Source of the DNA: Chrysochromulina tobinii | Lineage: Eukaryota; Haptophyta; Prymnesiales; Chrysochromulinaceae | DNA length: 44,869 nt | Direction of reading: 5' to 3' | Assembly (NCBI GenBank): GCA_001275005.1 | Contig: JWZX01002565.1 | Location: 1 to 44,869, forward strand | Shown: piece by piece, positions 25,728-35,400 of the stretch | How the letters are laid out: every line of letters starts with the position of its first letter | Position numbering within the stretch: the first letter of the stretch is position 1 | Notes under the pieces: model-generated | What the model was told of the DNA's origin: nothing | Database searches by the model: none | What the model saw: only the letters and a program-made list of their open reading frames with translations | Position numbers and translations under genes: made by a program

Positions 25728-27836
25728 ATGTCAAGTCAAGTCTACACGTATGCGGTTACGAGGCGCGTGCGATTTCCAAGAATTTGTTGTGCAGCTGTGA
25801 TCTTCACACAAGCGTTGAGCACAATGGCGGCAGCGCTCCAGCTCGCGCCTATCACGTGGGTCCGATCCAAGTCAACTAGCCAAAACCCGCTGGACACGCC
25901 GTCATGGCGGGTCAACATGACACAGGGCTCCTCGTCGTGTGACGAGTTGCGCAAGTGGTGCGGACCGTGCTGCCTGCAGAAGGCCGCGCACGCGGGCCGC
26001 GGCGTGGCCGCTCTGCGCCGAAGGCTGGCGCAGCCGCAAGCGACGCTGCACGTCTCGGTGGTGGGCAACTCGGTCGCGCGCTTCAACAACTTTGGCGTCG
26101 CGCGCGGATTCGTGCACGAGCTGCGGCGCCGCTTCCCGGCCACCAAGGTCACCATCGAGTACGCGCACGTCGCAGGTGGCTTCGAGCCCGACCACCTGTA
26201 CTACTGCGGGCTGAGTTCGCGCAGCCTGCTGCGGGCCGATCTGGTGCTGATCCACTACCACGCGCCCCGCGGCGGACTCGTCTACGAAAAGGTCCTCCGC
26301 CGCCTGCTCGCGCTCCCGCGCAGACCGGTGGTGGCGTACGTGGCGCACTGCACGATGAGTGACTTCTCGTACCACCGCGACTGGGTTGTCGCGCGCGACC
26401 GCGGCCCGTGGGGCTGGCGCATGGGCGACGAGGCGCAGGGCTACTTTGAGCAGCTCCGCGCCGTCGAGCACCGCCTCGTCAGCACCCACTACGGTCTACC
26501 CTTCGCCTCGACGTGCGCCGCGTTCCATAGTATGCTCGGAGCGGTGGACCAGAGCGATCGACTGGTGGACACGTCCTTCGAGCCGACGGTGCATGGCTGG
26601 CTGACGCGCATGGGGCGGCGCTACCTGCCCGAGAGCCTCGCTCGCTCACTCGACCCTACGAGACGCACCGACGTTCTCGGCACCTGGGGCATCGGGGACC
26701 CTTCACAGCTCGCTACTTCACAGCTCGCTACTTCACAGCTCGCGACGGCGCGTCCATGGGCTGGTGCTGGCGGCGTGCCGAGCTGCCAGGACGGCGCCCA
26801 GCTGGCGCACGTGACCGATCTGCAGCGCCCATTCTTCCCACAGGGGGACCATCTGCACCTCGGCCCGAAGGGCTCCGCACTCCAAGCCTGCCTCTTGACA
26901 CACACGCTGCTCGACGCACCACTGACCACCTACGAGGTAGCCGCCGCCGCTCAAGCCGCCGCCGATCCAGCGCGAAGTACGCAAGGGCGGACGCTGCCCG
27001 AGCCGTCGCCCGAGCCGCTGCCCGAGCCGCTGCTTGGTCCGGCGGAGGCGAATCTCTTTTGCGGCACGGGCGCTGGGCGCGGCGGCTTCTGCACGGATAC
27101 GTCGAGTGATGAGCCGACCTTTTGCTTGAGCGCGGTGCCGTCGGCGGCGGAGGCGCTGAGTGGTGGTGATGGCGAGGGCGCAGGCGAGGGCGCAGGCAAG
27201 GGTCCTGGTGCTGTGGGGAAGTTGCCTAGCTGGGTGCGACGTGCAGATGGGTGGAGCTGGGTGCGACGTGGCGGCGCCAACGGCTCGAAAGCGTTCATGC
27301 ACACGACGACGCCGGGCGCTCGGATGCACGTGCGCACGCCGCGGCCCGCCCGCGCCTTCCTCCTCCAAGTGTACCAGCACCATGAGCGCCCACTCGGACG
27401 ATTGCGGGTGGAGGTGCCTGGGATGCGTGAGCTTGGGCGGCATGCGGTCGGCGCCGTGGCGGGCGGCGCCGTGGCGGGCGGGCAGCTGCTCGACCCGTGC
27501 TGTGCGCACCCGGGCTGCCCTGGCAAGCCGATTGGCAAGGGCGGCTACACGATGATGCGCGTGCCTGCGAGCGGCTTCCTTCCGCGGCCGACGACGGACC
27601 TCACCCTGACTGGCCTAGCACCCGAGGGCCCCTCGGAGTGCGCACGCTTGGGGGCGGAGCTCTCGATTGCGGGCATGGTGGGGCTAGCGGCGCCAGGCGA
27701 TCCGCCCAACACGCTGGGCGAGCCGGCGGGCGACAAGGGCGCGTCGGGCGTCCTCAAGCGCGTGCGTGCGCGCAATGGCGGCGCCCGCAGGCGGAGCGGG
27801 CGCTCCGCCTCACACACGCATACTGCTGATTTGTAG
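25728..27836 (+). CDS. Type II membrane SGNH-hydrolase-like protein with C-terminal Cys/His-rich domain, 702 aa
   Basis: Start ATG 25728 puts a hydrophobic signal-anchor at residues about 16-40. The SGNH-like domain has block I VVGNSVA (Ser115 as nucleophile) and block V GDHLHLGPKG (Asp374-x-x-His377). Block II/III residues are not obvious, so acetyl-esterase or acetyltransferase activity is likely but unproven. A low-complexity linker has tandem SQLAT (three copies), PEPLPEP and GEGAG repeats. The C-terminal domain (about 545-650) has HTTTPGARM, QHHERPLGRLRVEVPGM and CCAHPGCPGKPIGKGGYTMM, and I cannot name it. Known parallel: SGNH-fold TBL/ESK and PMR5 proteins O-acetylate wall glycans. Inferred: this protein modifies the product of the divergent GT2 synthase in the secretory pathway. 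Confidence 0.7.
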   Translation: MSSQVYTYAVTRRVRFPRICCAAVIFTQALSTMAAALQLAPITWVRSKSTSQNPLDTPSWRVNMTQGSSSCDELRKWCGPCCLQKAAHAGRGVAALRRRLAQPQATLHVSVVGNSVARFNNFGVARGFVHELRRRFPATKVTIEYAHVAGGFEPDHLYYCGLSSRSLLRADLVLIHYHAPRGGLVYEKVLRRLLALPRRPVVAYVAHCTMSDFSYHRDWVVARDRGPWGWRMGDEAQGYFEQLRAVEHRLVSTHYGLPFASTCAAFHSMLGAVDQSDRLVDTSFEPTVHGWLTRMGRRYLPESLARSLDPTRRTDVLGTWGIGDPSQLATSQLATSQLATARPWAGAGGVPSCQDGAQLAHVTDLQRPFFPQGDHLHLGPKGSALQACLLTHTLLDAPLTTYEVAAAAQAAADPARSTQGRTLPEPSPEPLPEPLLGPAEANLFCGTGAGRGGFCTDTSSDEPTFCLSAVPSAAEALSGGDGEGAGEGAGKGPGAVGKLPSWVRRADGWSWVRRGGANGSKAFMHTTTPGARMHVRTPRPARAFLLQVYQHHERPLGRLRVEVPGMRELGRHAVGAVAGGAVAGGQLLDPCCAHPGCPGKPIGKGGYTMMRVPASGFLPRPTTDLTLTGLAPEGPSECARLGAELSIAGMVGLAAPGDPPNTLGEPAGDKGASGVLKRVRARNGGARRRSGRSASHTHTADL

Positions 27837-28005
27837 CTGATTTGAGCCGAAGATTTCTTGGATAGCCCGCCTAAGGCTGTCTCGCTTGGAGCGGAACTGA
27901 ACTGAACTGCACTTGGAGCGTTTACGAAAAAGGTGAGCCACCACAACACCGTCGTGTTCACGCCTGGCCGGAAATTTCTAGTGAACGTGCGACGTGGAAG
28001 GAGAA

Positions 28006-28992
28006 ATGGTTAGAGCCTGCTCCACGTCGCCCACGCGTCGACAGCTGCGCTCCCCAAACCAGCGCGCTGAAATTTACTCATCTGCCTGTGCACCTTGTGC
28101 TGCAGGTGAAGCCACGTGCAGAGCCGACGACGCTGTACGCCAAGGGCAAGATCCTCGGCTACAAGCGGTATGCGACACAAGCCGCTCTCGCAAAGCGATT
28201 GCCTGAGATGGGCCATGGCCTGCGCGGGCCTGGCGGCGGCGCGCGCTGCGAGGTCGCGGCAATATCTTTTCTGAACAGCCTGCTGCCGCCGCTCGCAGGA
28301 GCAAGGCCAACCAGTACGAGAACACGTCGCTCATCAAGATCGAGCACGTCAACGCGAAGGCGGACACTGACTTCTACTTGGGCAAGCGGTGCGACCGCCT
28401 CGCCCGATGCTCGCGCAGCCTGCTCGCGGACGCGTGCCATGGTCGCCAGCGCAATGCGACGATGCGGCACCAGCGGTGACGATGGGACGGCAGCGGCGGA
28501 GAGGGCCAGCGACAGCATGCGGAACTCAGTGCCATTGGTTGCGCAACGCAGCCGTCGGCGGCATCACCTCGATGCGGCCGGCAGCTACGGCGTGGCTGTG
28601 CGGTACTGCCACAGCGGCGTTACTGCTGTGACGGCGGCAGCGGGGCAGCAGCAGCCACAGAAGCAGCCACCGCAGGAGCCGCATCTACAGCGAGGCTCCG
28701 CTGCTCAGCCAGCGTGCTCGCACCGTCCGCACTCGACGCCGTCCGCCCCCCTGCGATCCAAGCCCTGTCGGTTCCACTCGCTGACCGCGTCTGATCCCGT
28801 CTCGCTCGCAGCGTCGCCTACATCTACAAGGCGAAGACGGAGATCAACGGCACCAAGTTCCGCGCTATCTGGGGCAAGGTATGCCGGGCGCACGGCAACA
28901 ACGGCGTGGTGCGTTGCAAGTTCCGCAAGAACCTACCGCCCACCTCGATCGCCGGCAACTGCCGCGTCATGCTCTACCCGTCGCGCATCTAA
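28006..28992 (+). CDS. RPL35A: 60S ribosomal protein eL33 (RPL35A), four exons
   Basis: Exons 28006-28008 (ATG only), 28106-28167, 28299-28388 and 28812-28992 encode 111 aa, the usual length (human RPL35A 110). The product starts [22 protein letters not shown], continues [20 protein letters not shown], then [11 protein letters not shown], and ends RVMLYPSRI. Introns are 97, 131 and 423 bp with GT-AG ends; the last two join in phase 2 and have good branch sites (CTGAAC near 28271; CTGAC near 28781). The first intron directly follows the start codon, a placement often seen in ribosomal protein genes. eL33 is a conserved eukaryotic/archaeal large-subunit protein. The long third intron has no convincing snoRNA boxes. 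Confidence 0.95.
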
Positions 28993-29138
28993 GCGGCGCG
29001 CCGAACTATAGACAATCCGAGGTCCCTACACCTCGAGTGTTGAGTGTTAACATCGGAGGTATTTTGCATGAACCTCTGTGATTTAGAGCGTCACAGGAAC
29101 ATCGTCGTCGGTCCCGTCCTGCACACAGCTATCAGCTG

Positions 29139-32078
29139 ATGAGGCGTGCTCCCAAAGTGGGTGGGGCTGGGCTGCTGCTTGCAAAACTTGGGGTCGGCAT
29201 GCAATGCACCCTAACTTTTCAAGCATTTTCAAGGCACGTCTTTCAACTTCTCAACCGGACATCCTTCTTGAAGCAATCCATGAGCAAGGACGGGCCGACG
29301 CGTGCGCATCTCACGGTGAAGAACGCCATGAACGTACGTGGTTACATGGAGCCTCCTGTAAAGGAACCAGACAAGTTGGCGTCAACACGAACGTCGTCGC
29401 TACCTGGTCCCTACACACCCATCCCGTTGGGCCATCTACGGTCGCCAACGCCATCGACGGGGTCATTACGACGGTTGCCATCGCCGGCGCCATTCAGAGC
29501 TGCACGCACAGGATCTGCTTTGGAACACTTTTCGCTCTCAGTTCAGCACCTCTGCCTTGCAGTGAAAACGGCCGTGTGCGGGCCTGCGAATCCAAAAGAC
29601 GCCATGGAGGAGGAGGACGAAGAAGATGAGGCGGCCCTAAACGCACGTGCAGCGGGAGTCTTCCTGCCGACGGACAAGTGGAAAGAGACGTGGGACCTTC
29701 TCGTGCTGAGCATGATCATCTACTCGGCGATCTCGGTGCCGTACAGGATCTGCTTCGACGCGCCCGCGACCGGGATGTTCGGATCCTTGGAACAGGCCGT
29801 GTCTTTCCTCTTCTTCGTCGACGTCATCTTCAACTTCAACACGGCGTACGTCGAGGGAGAAAAGTGGGTGATTGACCGCCCAGCCATCGCCGTGCGGTAC
29901 CTTCAGGGATGGTTTTGGATCGACTTTCCATCCTGCATACCCGTCAGCCTGCTCGACTCGCTCATGTCGGGCGATCAGGGGAACTTTGGCATGCTTCGCT
30001 TCTTGCGCCTCTTTCGGCTTCTCCGGCTGCTCAAGCTGCTGCGGCTCGCGACCATCGTCGCTGAGCTCGAGGACCGCTTCGACCTCAACCTTTGCTTCTT
30101 GCGGATCATGCAGATGCTCCTCGCCCTCATCTTCCTCGCGCACATCTTGGCGTGCTTCTGGTTCTACATGGCGGCGGTCGTTGGCATTGATCCCGAGATC
30201 GTCACATGGGTCAGCGCGTACCGCGATGGGTATCTGATGGAGGAGCCGCCGTCGGTACAGTACCTCGCCTCCATGTATTGGGCATTGACCACACTCACCA
30301 CGGTCGGCTACGGCGACATCGTCGCCACGAACGACGCCGAGCGCGGCTACGCCGTGTTTGCATTGCTCATGGGCGCGCTTGTCTTCGGCTACATGATCTC
30401 GTCGATCGCGTCGCTCGTCAAGGCGCTCGATCGGCAAGGCGGTCTCACGGAAGAGCGGATGGACGAGATCAAGGAGTACATGCGCTGGCGCAAGCTGCCT
30501 CGCGAGCTCACTGTCCGAATGCGCAGGTACTATGAGAACTACTACGACACGTGCACCGCCTTTGACGAGAAAGCCATCCTCGGCAATCTCACGCCGTCGA
30601 TGCGAATGGAGGTGGTCAGGCACGTCTTCAAGGATACTCTCGGCAAGCTCCCGCTGTTCGCCAATAAGCTGGATCGCAAGTTGCAGGTCGCGATCTTCTC
30701 GCTGTTCAGGCCGGTGGCGGTGATGGCCAAAGAGGTCATTTTCAGCCGCGGCGATATGCCGCTCAGCATGTACATTCTTCTCAAGGGAGGTGTCGAGGCG
30801 GTGAAGACCATGGACTCGAGCCACTTGTACCGCGTCAGGCTGCGCCAATTTTTCGGCACCGCCGTGCTCACTGGACGGCGCCATGACTCGACGCACCGCT
30901 CGATCACGAAATGCGACCTGTTCTCCATCGCCGCGGAGGACCTCCGCGACCTCTTCAATAAGTTCCCCCTCGAGGGCAGTGTGTTCTTCGAGGCCCTCCT
31001 GCGCATCCACAGGAAGACGCAAAAGGTGCGCGGCGCGTTGCTTCGCATGTTCATCTCTCAGATGTTGGACACCAGCGATGGCAAGCCGATCAATGTGCAC
31101 TATTTGAAGGACTTCTACGTGATGAAATTGCAGCTTTGTTGGGAGAAGATGCGCGAAGCCATCGTCTACGCGCACATGCCTACCTGCAGTGTAGGCGACA
31201 ACGCGGCCGCTCTTGTAAAGAAGACGCTCAATCAAATTGTGGCGCCGCCGCTCGACAATGCATTGCAGGCGACGCATGGGTTAACGCATGGGCATGGGCA
31301 CGGTGATTGGCTGGCGATGATCGGGGCATTGCGGACGCAAGACCCCTCGGGGCGCAGCCCGAAGCTCCTCGCGCGAGAGGAATCTACCTCACCGCAAGGC
31401 ACAGACGCGCCTGGCTTTACTCTTGATGGTTCGTCTTCGCCATGCCGGCGATGGAAAGATTCCATCTCGATGCCGTCGGTGGAGGCCCCAGCGCAGCCCA
31501 TGCCGATGGAGCACCAGGCTGGCGTGCATGCGAGCAATCATGCATGCATGCATGCCACCCCAGCGCACCAGGCTGGCTTGCATGCGAGCGTCGAGGATCT
31601 GCACCGGGACATGAAGACGCTGATACACCAGGTAGCTGGTCTGACTGCGAAACTCAACTTTGTCGCACGACCGTTGTCGGCCTCGCCGTTGCCTGGAACC
31701 AAGGGCCCTACGGCGGCGCACGAGCTCGGCAATCTCGCCTTCGCGCTGGACGATGCGGACCGCGTGCTCGAGCACCTTCAATCCCCCGGCCTTGCTACGA
31801 GCGCAGCTGCTGCCGGCGCCATCGCCGGTACGGCTGCGGACACCATTGCCGGTCAGAAGTCTCCTACCCCGCACGAGCTGGACACAGGGGGGAGGATACT
31901 TCTGACAAAGGGGGGAGGCAATCCTACCCCGCATGAGCTGGACAAACTCCGTGTTGCGGCCAGACAGCAGCCGTTGATGCCCTCGCTGCATTCACCAAGG
32001 ACCGCCTCGCCGCGGCAGTTCATGGCGCAATACGCAGTCAGTAAACTGGCGGGCTCCAGCTCGGCCTCTGGATCTTGA
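29139..32078 (+). CDS. Voltage-gated K+ channel with C-linker and degenerate cyclic-nucleotide-binding domain (EAG/AKT-like), 979 aa
   Basis: Single exon. After an about 180-residue cytosolic N-terminus come S1 (WDLLVLSMIIYSAISVPYRI), S2 (FFVDVIFNFNTAYV), S3 (WFWIDFPSCIPVSLL), a strongly basic S4 (RFLRLFRLLRLLKLLRL), S5 (LLALIFLAHILACFWFYM), the pore with selectivity filter TTVGYGD (387-393) and S6. The C-linker follows (MRWRKLPRELTVRMRRYYENYYDTCTAFDE region), then a CNBD-like fold (about 505-640). In that fold the phosphate cassette reads FGTAVLTGRRHDSTHRS, not the FGE...R(S/T)A of true ligand binders, so cAMP or cGMP gating is unlikely, as in KCNH channels. The last 300 residues are disordered, with small repeats (PTPHELDTGGR / PTPHELDKLR; HQAGVHAS / HQAGLHAS). 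The first ATG is used; Met at 29281 is an alternative. Confidence 0.93.
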   Translation: MRRAPKVGGAGLLLAKLGVGMQCTLTFQAFSRHVFQLLNRTSFLKQSMSKDGPTRAHLTVKNAMNVRGYMEPPVKEPDKLASTRTSSLPGPYTPIPLGHLRSPTPSTGSLRRLPSPAPFRAARTGSALEHFSLSVQHLCLAVKTAVCGPANPKDAMEEEDEEDEAALNARAAGVFLPTDKWKETWDLLVLSMIIYSAISVPYRICFDAPATGMFGSLEQAVSFLFFVDVIFNFNTAYVEGEKWVIDRPAIAVRYLQGWFWIDFPSCIPVSLLDSLMSGDQGNFGMLRFLRLFRLLRLLKLLRLATIVAELEDRFDLNLCFLRIMQMLLALIFLAHILACFWFYMAAVVGIDPEIVTWVSAYRDGYLMEEPPSVQYLASMYWALTTLTTVGYGDIVATNDAERGYAVFALLMGALVFGYMISSIASLVKALDRQGGLTEERMDEIKEYMRWRKLPRELTVRMRRYYENYYDTCTAFDEKAILGNLTPSMRMEVVRHVFKDTLGKLPLFANKLDRKLQVAIFSLFRPVAVMAKEVIFSRGDMPLSMYILLKGGVEAVKTMDSSHLYRVRLRQFFGTAVLTGRRHDSTHRSITKCDLFSIAAEDLRDLFNKFPLEGSVFFEALLRIHRKTQKVRGALLRMFISQMLDTSDGKPINVHYLKDFYVMKLQLCWEKMREAIVYAHMPTCSVGDNAAALVKKTLNQIVAPPLDNALQATHGLTHGHGHGDWLAMIGALRTQDPSGRSPKLLAREESTSPQGTDAPGFTLDGSSSPCRRWKDSISMPSVEAPAQPMPMEHQAGVHASNHACMHATPAHQAGLHASVEDLHRDMKTLIHQVAGLTAKLNFVARPLSASPLPGTKGPTAAHELGNLAFALDDADRVLEHLQSPGLATSAAAAGAIAGTAADTIAGQKSPTPHELDTGGRILLTKGGGNPTPHELDKLRVAARQQPLMPSLHSPRTASPRQFMAQYAVSKLAGSSSASGS

Positions 32079-32434
32079 AGGATCGCGAAGCTGGAGATCG
32101 CATACATTCGAACAATGGGGAGCTGGGTGCACCGGCGAAATGGACATGGACACTGGCGACATGCCGTGCGGCATTGAGAAGGAGCAGTGACGGAGCCATC
32201 GGAGTGAGAGGTAGTGTTGTGAATTTCCCGTTGGGCCCAGCACTCTGGCGTGGGCATTACGATGCTACCGTTGACTGGCGCCAACTTGCATGTGGAGATT
32301 ATTGTAACGTCTCGTGAGTCTGCAGTACTACTGCTCATAGTAGTACTACTAATCTCTAGTTATACTCTGTACTACCTGCTATGTACATAGTGGGACGCTG
32401 TCGCCATGGCTGTCGCACACGCTTATTGAAGTCT
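32079..32434. other. Convergent intergenic gap, 356 bp
   Basis: Lies between the 3' ends of the K+ channel (plus) and the glucan synthase (minus). It contains the hairpin listed separately and a tract rich in tagtactact; otherwise no gene is seen. Confidence 0.5.
32324..32347. terminator. Perfect 9-bp inverted repeat between converging genes
   Basis: agtactact (32324-32332), a 6-nt loop, then agtagtact (32339-32347). The position between two 3' ends suggests an RNA 3'-end or insulator signal, but no poly(A) hexamer was located. Confidence 0.4.
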
Positions 32435-35400
32435 TCACACGGCGACGCGGCTTGGCTTCATCTTGGCGGCCACGAGCTTGGAGCGCGAGACCACGCCGCC
32501 ACCCGACGGCGTGTCGAGGTCGCTGCTCGGGCGCGCGTGGCGACGCAGCTTGCCGATGCTGCTCGATATGGCGCGTGGCGTCGCTTGCTCGGCCTCGTCC
32601 GCCTCGATTTCGTCGAAGCTGCCGGGGGTGTACAGCTCATCAAGCACCTGCTGCCTGTGCACCTTACGGTTGAGGAGGTCCGCAAACTGTCGGTTGAAGA
32701 GGATGGAGCTCTGCAGCCGCAGTATGGGCAGGAACGAGAGCAGGAAGAGTGTGCCAAAGATGATGAGCGTCATCATCATGTCCATCACGCGCTGGTAGAA
32801 CTGCGCGTACGCGAGCGCGCGAGCGCGCAGCCCCGTGTTGAGCAAGGCGTGCGAGGTGGTGACGTTGGACACCTTCCGGATCGTCAGCGCGCGCCCGAGT
32901 GCGCGCCCGAGTACAGCGGAGAGGGTGCGCGGCGTCAGGTGGTTGAGGCATGCACTCGTCTTGTTCGCCACGAGCTTCTGCCGCGTGGCTACGGTCACCG
33001 TCACTTCCGCCGTCGCCTCCGCCATCATCTGCCCCGTCACCGCCGCCGTCGCCGCCGATCCCTCAGCTTGGGCTGTCTGCACGAGCGGCTTGGTGGCGAC
33101 GAGCTGAGCGCTCACCACGGCGCGTCGGATCGCTCCCTTCCTCCGAGCGCCGTGATGAGCGCCGCGTGCGTCCTCCTCGACGAGGTCGCGTGGCCTGGTC
33201 GAGACGGCGATGTCGGCGGCATGTACCTTGAGGTGACGCGCTAGTGCAATGCTCATCGCGCCCTCGTCGGTCTTGTCCACCGGCCCAAGGACCCAAATGG
33301 TAAACGTGGCCTGGTACCGATACGTGTCCGCGAGGGCGCCGAGGGCCTGGACGGCACCCGCCTGCATCGCGAGCGCTCCGAAGAGGCTCACCCACACGTT
33401 ACGTTCGGCATGCAGCTGCGCGAGGCCCTCCCATCCGTTATGCTCGAAGACGAGCAGCACGAGCGCGAAGCCAAGGTACGCGGCGACTATGAGGATGGCG
33501 CTGAGCAGCGGCAGGAGGCGCGTGCAGTGCAGCCGAATCATCGTGCGCTCCAAAGCGCGCACTCCGAGACGGAGGCACACGGAGCCGATCAGCACCACGA
33601 GGCACGCACGCCCGAAGAAGAGGCCGTGGTACATGAACCCCGAGAGGCCGCCTCTTGCAGTGCGTGGGATCGGGACCTTGAGCCCGTAGGCGCAAGCGAT
33701 GCCGACGAGCAGCTTGGACGAGAGGTTGCGCAGGATGAGGCGCATCTTGAGCGAGGGTCCCGCCGAGCGCTTGAGTGCGAGCCGCTCCTCGGCCCACGCC
33801 TCCCAGCTTCCCAAAGCGACCGATTTGGGCAGTGCACCCACGCCGTACAGCCACTGCGTCCACTCAATCCACGAAGTGGCGAGAGTCGAACGGGTGAGCG
33901 ACTGGGGGTTGAAGAGCCACGGTGCAAAGATGAGCGCGATGCAGATGGACCACGTGCCCCAGGTCGAGATGAAGCTGACGCCCGGCGCCTTCCAGCACTC
34001 GTACAGCGCGGCCATGAAGGCAATCTCCATCCCGAAATACACGTGCGACGGGCCATACGCGCCATACAGCGTGACCATGGACGAGGGGTTGATGTGGTAG
34101 CCCCGGCCGGTGGCAACGTAGCCGGCGCGCCCGTAGTTGACGGCGTACCCAAAGTTATGCCCCTTGGTCTGCATCGAGAAGGGGTAGAAGAGCATCGAGA
34201 AGGAGAAGAACATGCGCATAATCTCCCGTAGGGCGTGCTTGACGTTTCGCTGCACCGAGTGCTCGAGGAAGAGAGGCACCATCAGGAGCATCCCAAGGTG
34301 GAGGACCTGATGAGGGAGGGTTCGGGTTAGGGTTCGAGCTTGGTTTCGGGATCGGGTTGGGTTGGGGTTAGAGCATCCCGGGTACCATCGCAGTATTGTA
34401 CGTCGACATCGCATAGCGTGCGGTGATGATCTTCGTGGGCTCCTCCCCCACCGTCGAGTCGTCATACAGCCCGTCCGCCGCGCTCGCCTCAGCCCCAATG
34501 TAACCGCCCAGCCCGCTGCCGCCGCCGGCGGCGGACGTGCTTCGGAAGTCGTGGAACGAGATGAACTCGGCCCAGTCGACTTGCAAAAAGTCGCGCGGCG
34601 GCGGCGCGGGCGGCGGCGCAGTACAGTTGTCGACGACGCGTGCGGACGGGCCGGCCTGGTTGAAGTCGTACGTATGCTCCACCACCGTCAGCCCGCCCTC
34701 GAGCTGGCGGCGCATGCGGCCTGCCACAGAAGGCTCTCGTGCCGCCGCGGCCGCCTCGGCACACGCATCGGAGCCCCCGATGGCCGCGTACTCGAAGTGA
34801 TCGTACACGTCCATCCCCATGACTGCGAGCAGCAGCTGGCAGAGCGCGAGCAGGTAGACGGACCACATTGACTGGAGGGTCGTCACGTAGAACCCGACCA
34901 TAGACGCATAGAACGAGAAGAGTCGGAAGATGTCGAAGGCGCGCATCAGGCGTAGGATGTCACGAGAGGCTGAGGTGACCGCGGCACCACAGGAGATCTT
35001 CGACTCGAAGCCGCTGACGGCGATGAAGGACATGTCGCGTCCCTTGCCCACGTGAATGAACTCGGCGTAGTCGATCGTGCCGCCGCGCATCACCACGTTG
35101 AAGCCGCCAAAGATGTCCTCGGACACGTGGAGCGTGCGCGAGGCCTTCGCGACGCCTCCTGACGAAATCGCCCAAAGCTTGTCCCAAACGTCAGGGTGGC
35201 CGTAGTGGAAGCGCACCATGAGCGGCCACGTGAGGAAGCGCTGGACCGTCGTGCCGAAGACGAACTCATTCGAGCCTGAGAAGTGGGCGACTGCGCCCCC
35301 CGAGACGGAGAAGACATGCTCCGGGAAGCCAACGAGGCGCACGTCCCCTGTGAAGAGCTCGAGCAGGTTGCGCATCTTGAGCGACTCGCCCAAATAGTTG

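Noticed and set aside
28088-28811. A single long plus-strand frame covering most of the eL33 locus
   Set aside because: It crosses the introns; only the spliced frame matches eL33 from MVK to YPSRI.
28389-28811. Intronic snoRNA in the long third eL33 intron
   Set aside because: A GTGACGA-like box and CTGA occurrences exist, but spacing is far too long and there is no terminal stem.
29040-29140. Group II intron or mobile element near the K+ channel start
   Set aside because: The AT-rich patch has no reverse transcriptase, terminal repeats or target duplication.
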